Assembly (NCBI GenBank): GCA_018668475.1
Contig: JABJCZ010000154.1
Span: 1-6,197 of the forward strand
Direction of reading: 5' to 3'
Length of the DNA: 6,197 nucleotides
Source: Alphaproteobacteria bacterium
GTDB taxonomy: Bacteria > Pseudomonadota > Alphaproteobacteria > UBA828
The translations under genes and the position numbers were made by a program. The first letter of the stretch is position 1. Every line of letters begins with the position of its first letter. The notes beneath the pieces were generated by a model. That model did not search any database. It was not told the DNA's origin and saw nothing but the letters and a program-made list of their open reading frames with translations. Shown piece after piece: positions 5,610 to 6,197 of the stretch.

Positions 5610-6197
5610 TCACCACCGAATTTCAAATTTTTGGCGCAAATAAATTGCCAGCGCATTCATAGCTACCAGAAACGCCAGCAACACCATGATTGCAGCAGAG
5701 GTTTTCTCGACAAAGCCCCGCTCCGGGCTATCTGCCCACAGGAAAACCTGCACCGGCAGCACCGTCGCAGCATCCATCGGGCTCCCCGGTGTATCCACAA
5801 TAAAGGCGACCATGCCAATCATCAGAAGCGGCGCTGTCTCGCCCAGCGCATGGGCCATGCCGATAATGGTGCCGGTCAACACACCGGGCATTGCCAATGG
5901 CAACACATGATGGCTGACCACCTGAATCGGTGATGCGCCAACGCCATACGCCGCTTCGCGAATCGATGGCGGCACCGCTTTGAGCGCGGCCCGGGTTGCG
6001 ATGATGATGATTGGCAAGGTCATCAACATGAGCGTAAGCCCGCCGACAATCGGGGCAGATCGCGGCAGGTGAAACACCTGAATAAAAATAGCCAAGCCCA
6101 ATAGGCCAAACACGATTGACGGCACGGCCGCCAAATTATTGATGTTGACCTCAATGAAATCTGTGAAGCGGTTCTTGGGGGCAAATTCTTCAAGGTA
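5610..6197 (-). CDS. pstA: Phosphate ABC transporter permease PstA, N-terminal part outside window
   Basis: PstA is an inner-membrane permease subunit that pairs with PstC to form the phosphate channel. The last 195 residues are in the window; the frame is open to the right edge and reads YLEEFAPKNRFTDFIEVNIN there, so the start lies outside. The TTG at 6134 is an internal Leu. Family marks are NLAAVPSIVFGLLGLAIF, the long hydrophobic stretch LTLMLMTLPIIIIATR, and the cytoplasmic EAA loop REAAYGVGASPIQVVSHHVLP (fragment residues about 80-100), which docks onto PstB. This is followed by GTIIGMAHALGETAPLLMIG, typical of PstA/PstC. It ends with a last membrane helix and LRQKFEIRW. Upstream genes (pstC, probably pstS and phoR) are expected beyond the edge but are not seen. 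Confidence 0.95.
   Translation of the reverse strand, partial: YLEEFAPKNRFTDFIEVNINNLAAVPSIVFGLLGLAIFIQVFHLPRSAPIVGGLTLMLMTLPIIIIATRAALKAVPPSIREAAYGVGASPIQVVSHHVLPLAMPGVLTGTIIGMAHALGETAPLLMIGMVAFIVDTPGSPMDAATVLPVQVFLWADSPERGFVEKTSAAIMVLLAFLVAMNALAIYLRQKFEIRW

Overview
The window looks like ordinary chromosome from an alphaproteobacterium of moderately high GC. Two things suggest this: the pst/pho gene order pstA-pstB-phoU-phoB, with phoB following phoU directly, and a long low-complexity protein whose N-terminal helical motif (PWSIRGV...LTLGEWV) resembles that of alphaproteobacterial PodJ-type localisation factors. The assignment is inferred from gene order and motifs; there is no rRNA or other marker gene here.

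Layout from left to right: (1) Positions 1-1272, + strand: an AmpG-family muropeptide permease missing only its extreme N-terminus, followed by a candidate intrinsic terminator. (2) About 1368-2885, - strand: a roughly 505-residue Ala/Pro-rich protein of unknown function, with a PodJ-like N-terminal motif, five tandem 17-residue helical repeats, a long disordered linker and a basic Gly/Phe tail. It converges on ampG. (3) 2886-3286: a 401-bp AT-richer intergenic region rich in symmetric and repeated DNA. It holds a 35-bp interrupted palindrome, repeated GGTGTCATACA, TGTA-N-TACA elements, a Pho-box-like site and a perfect TGTGA-N6-TCACA (CRP-type) site. (4) 3287-6197, - strand: phoB, phoU, pstB and the C-terminal two thirds of pstA, the distal part of a phosphate-uptake and phosphate-signalling operon whose promoter and first genes lie beyond the right edge.

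The pst/pho genes form one system. PstA is an inner-membrane channel subunit of the phosphate ABC importer and PstB its ATPase. PhoU relays transporter status to the sensor kinase (PhoR, not in the window). PhoB is the response regulator that activates the Pho regulon. Close packing (24 bp, 71 bp and a 4-bp overlap) and strong ribosome-binding sites before pstB and phoU support co-transcription.

Nothing here is an obvious mobile element, CRISPR array, RNA gene or defence system. The parts least explained by known families are the repeat-containing PodJ-like protein and the intergenic region upstream of it.
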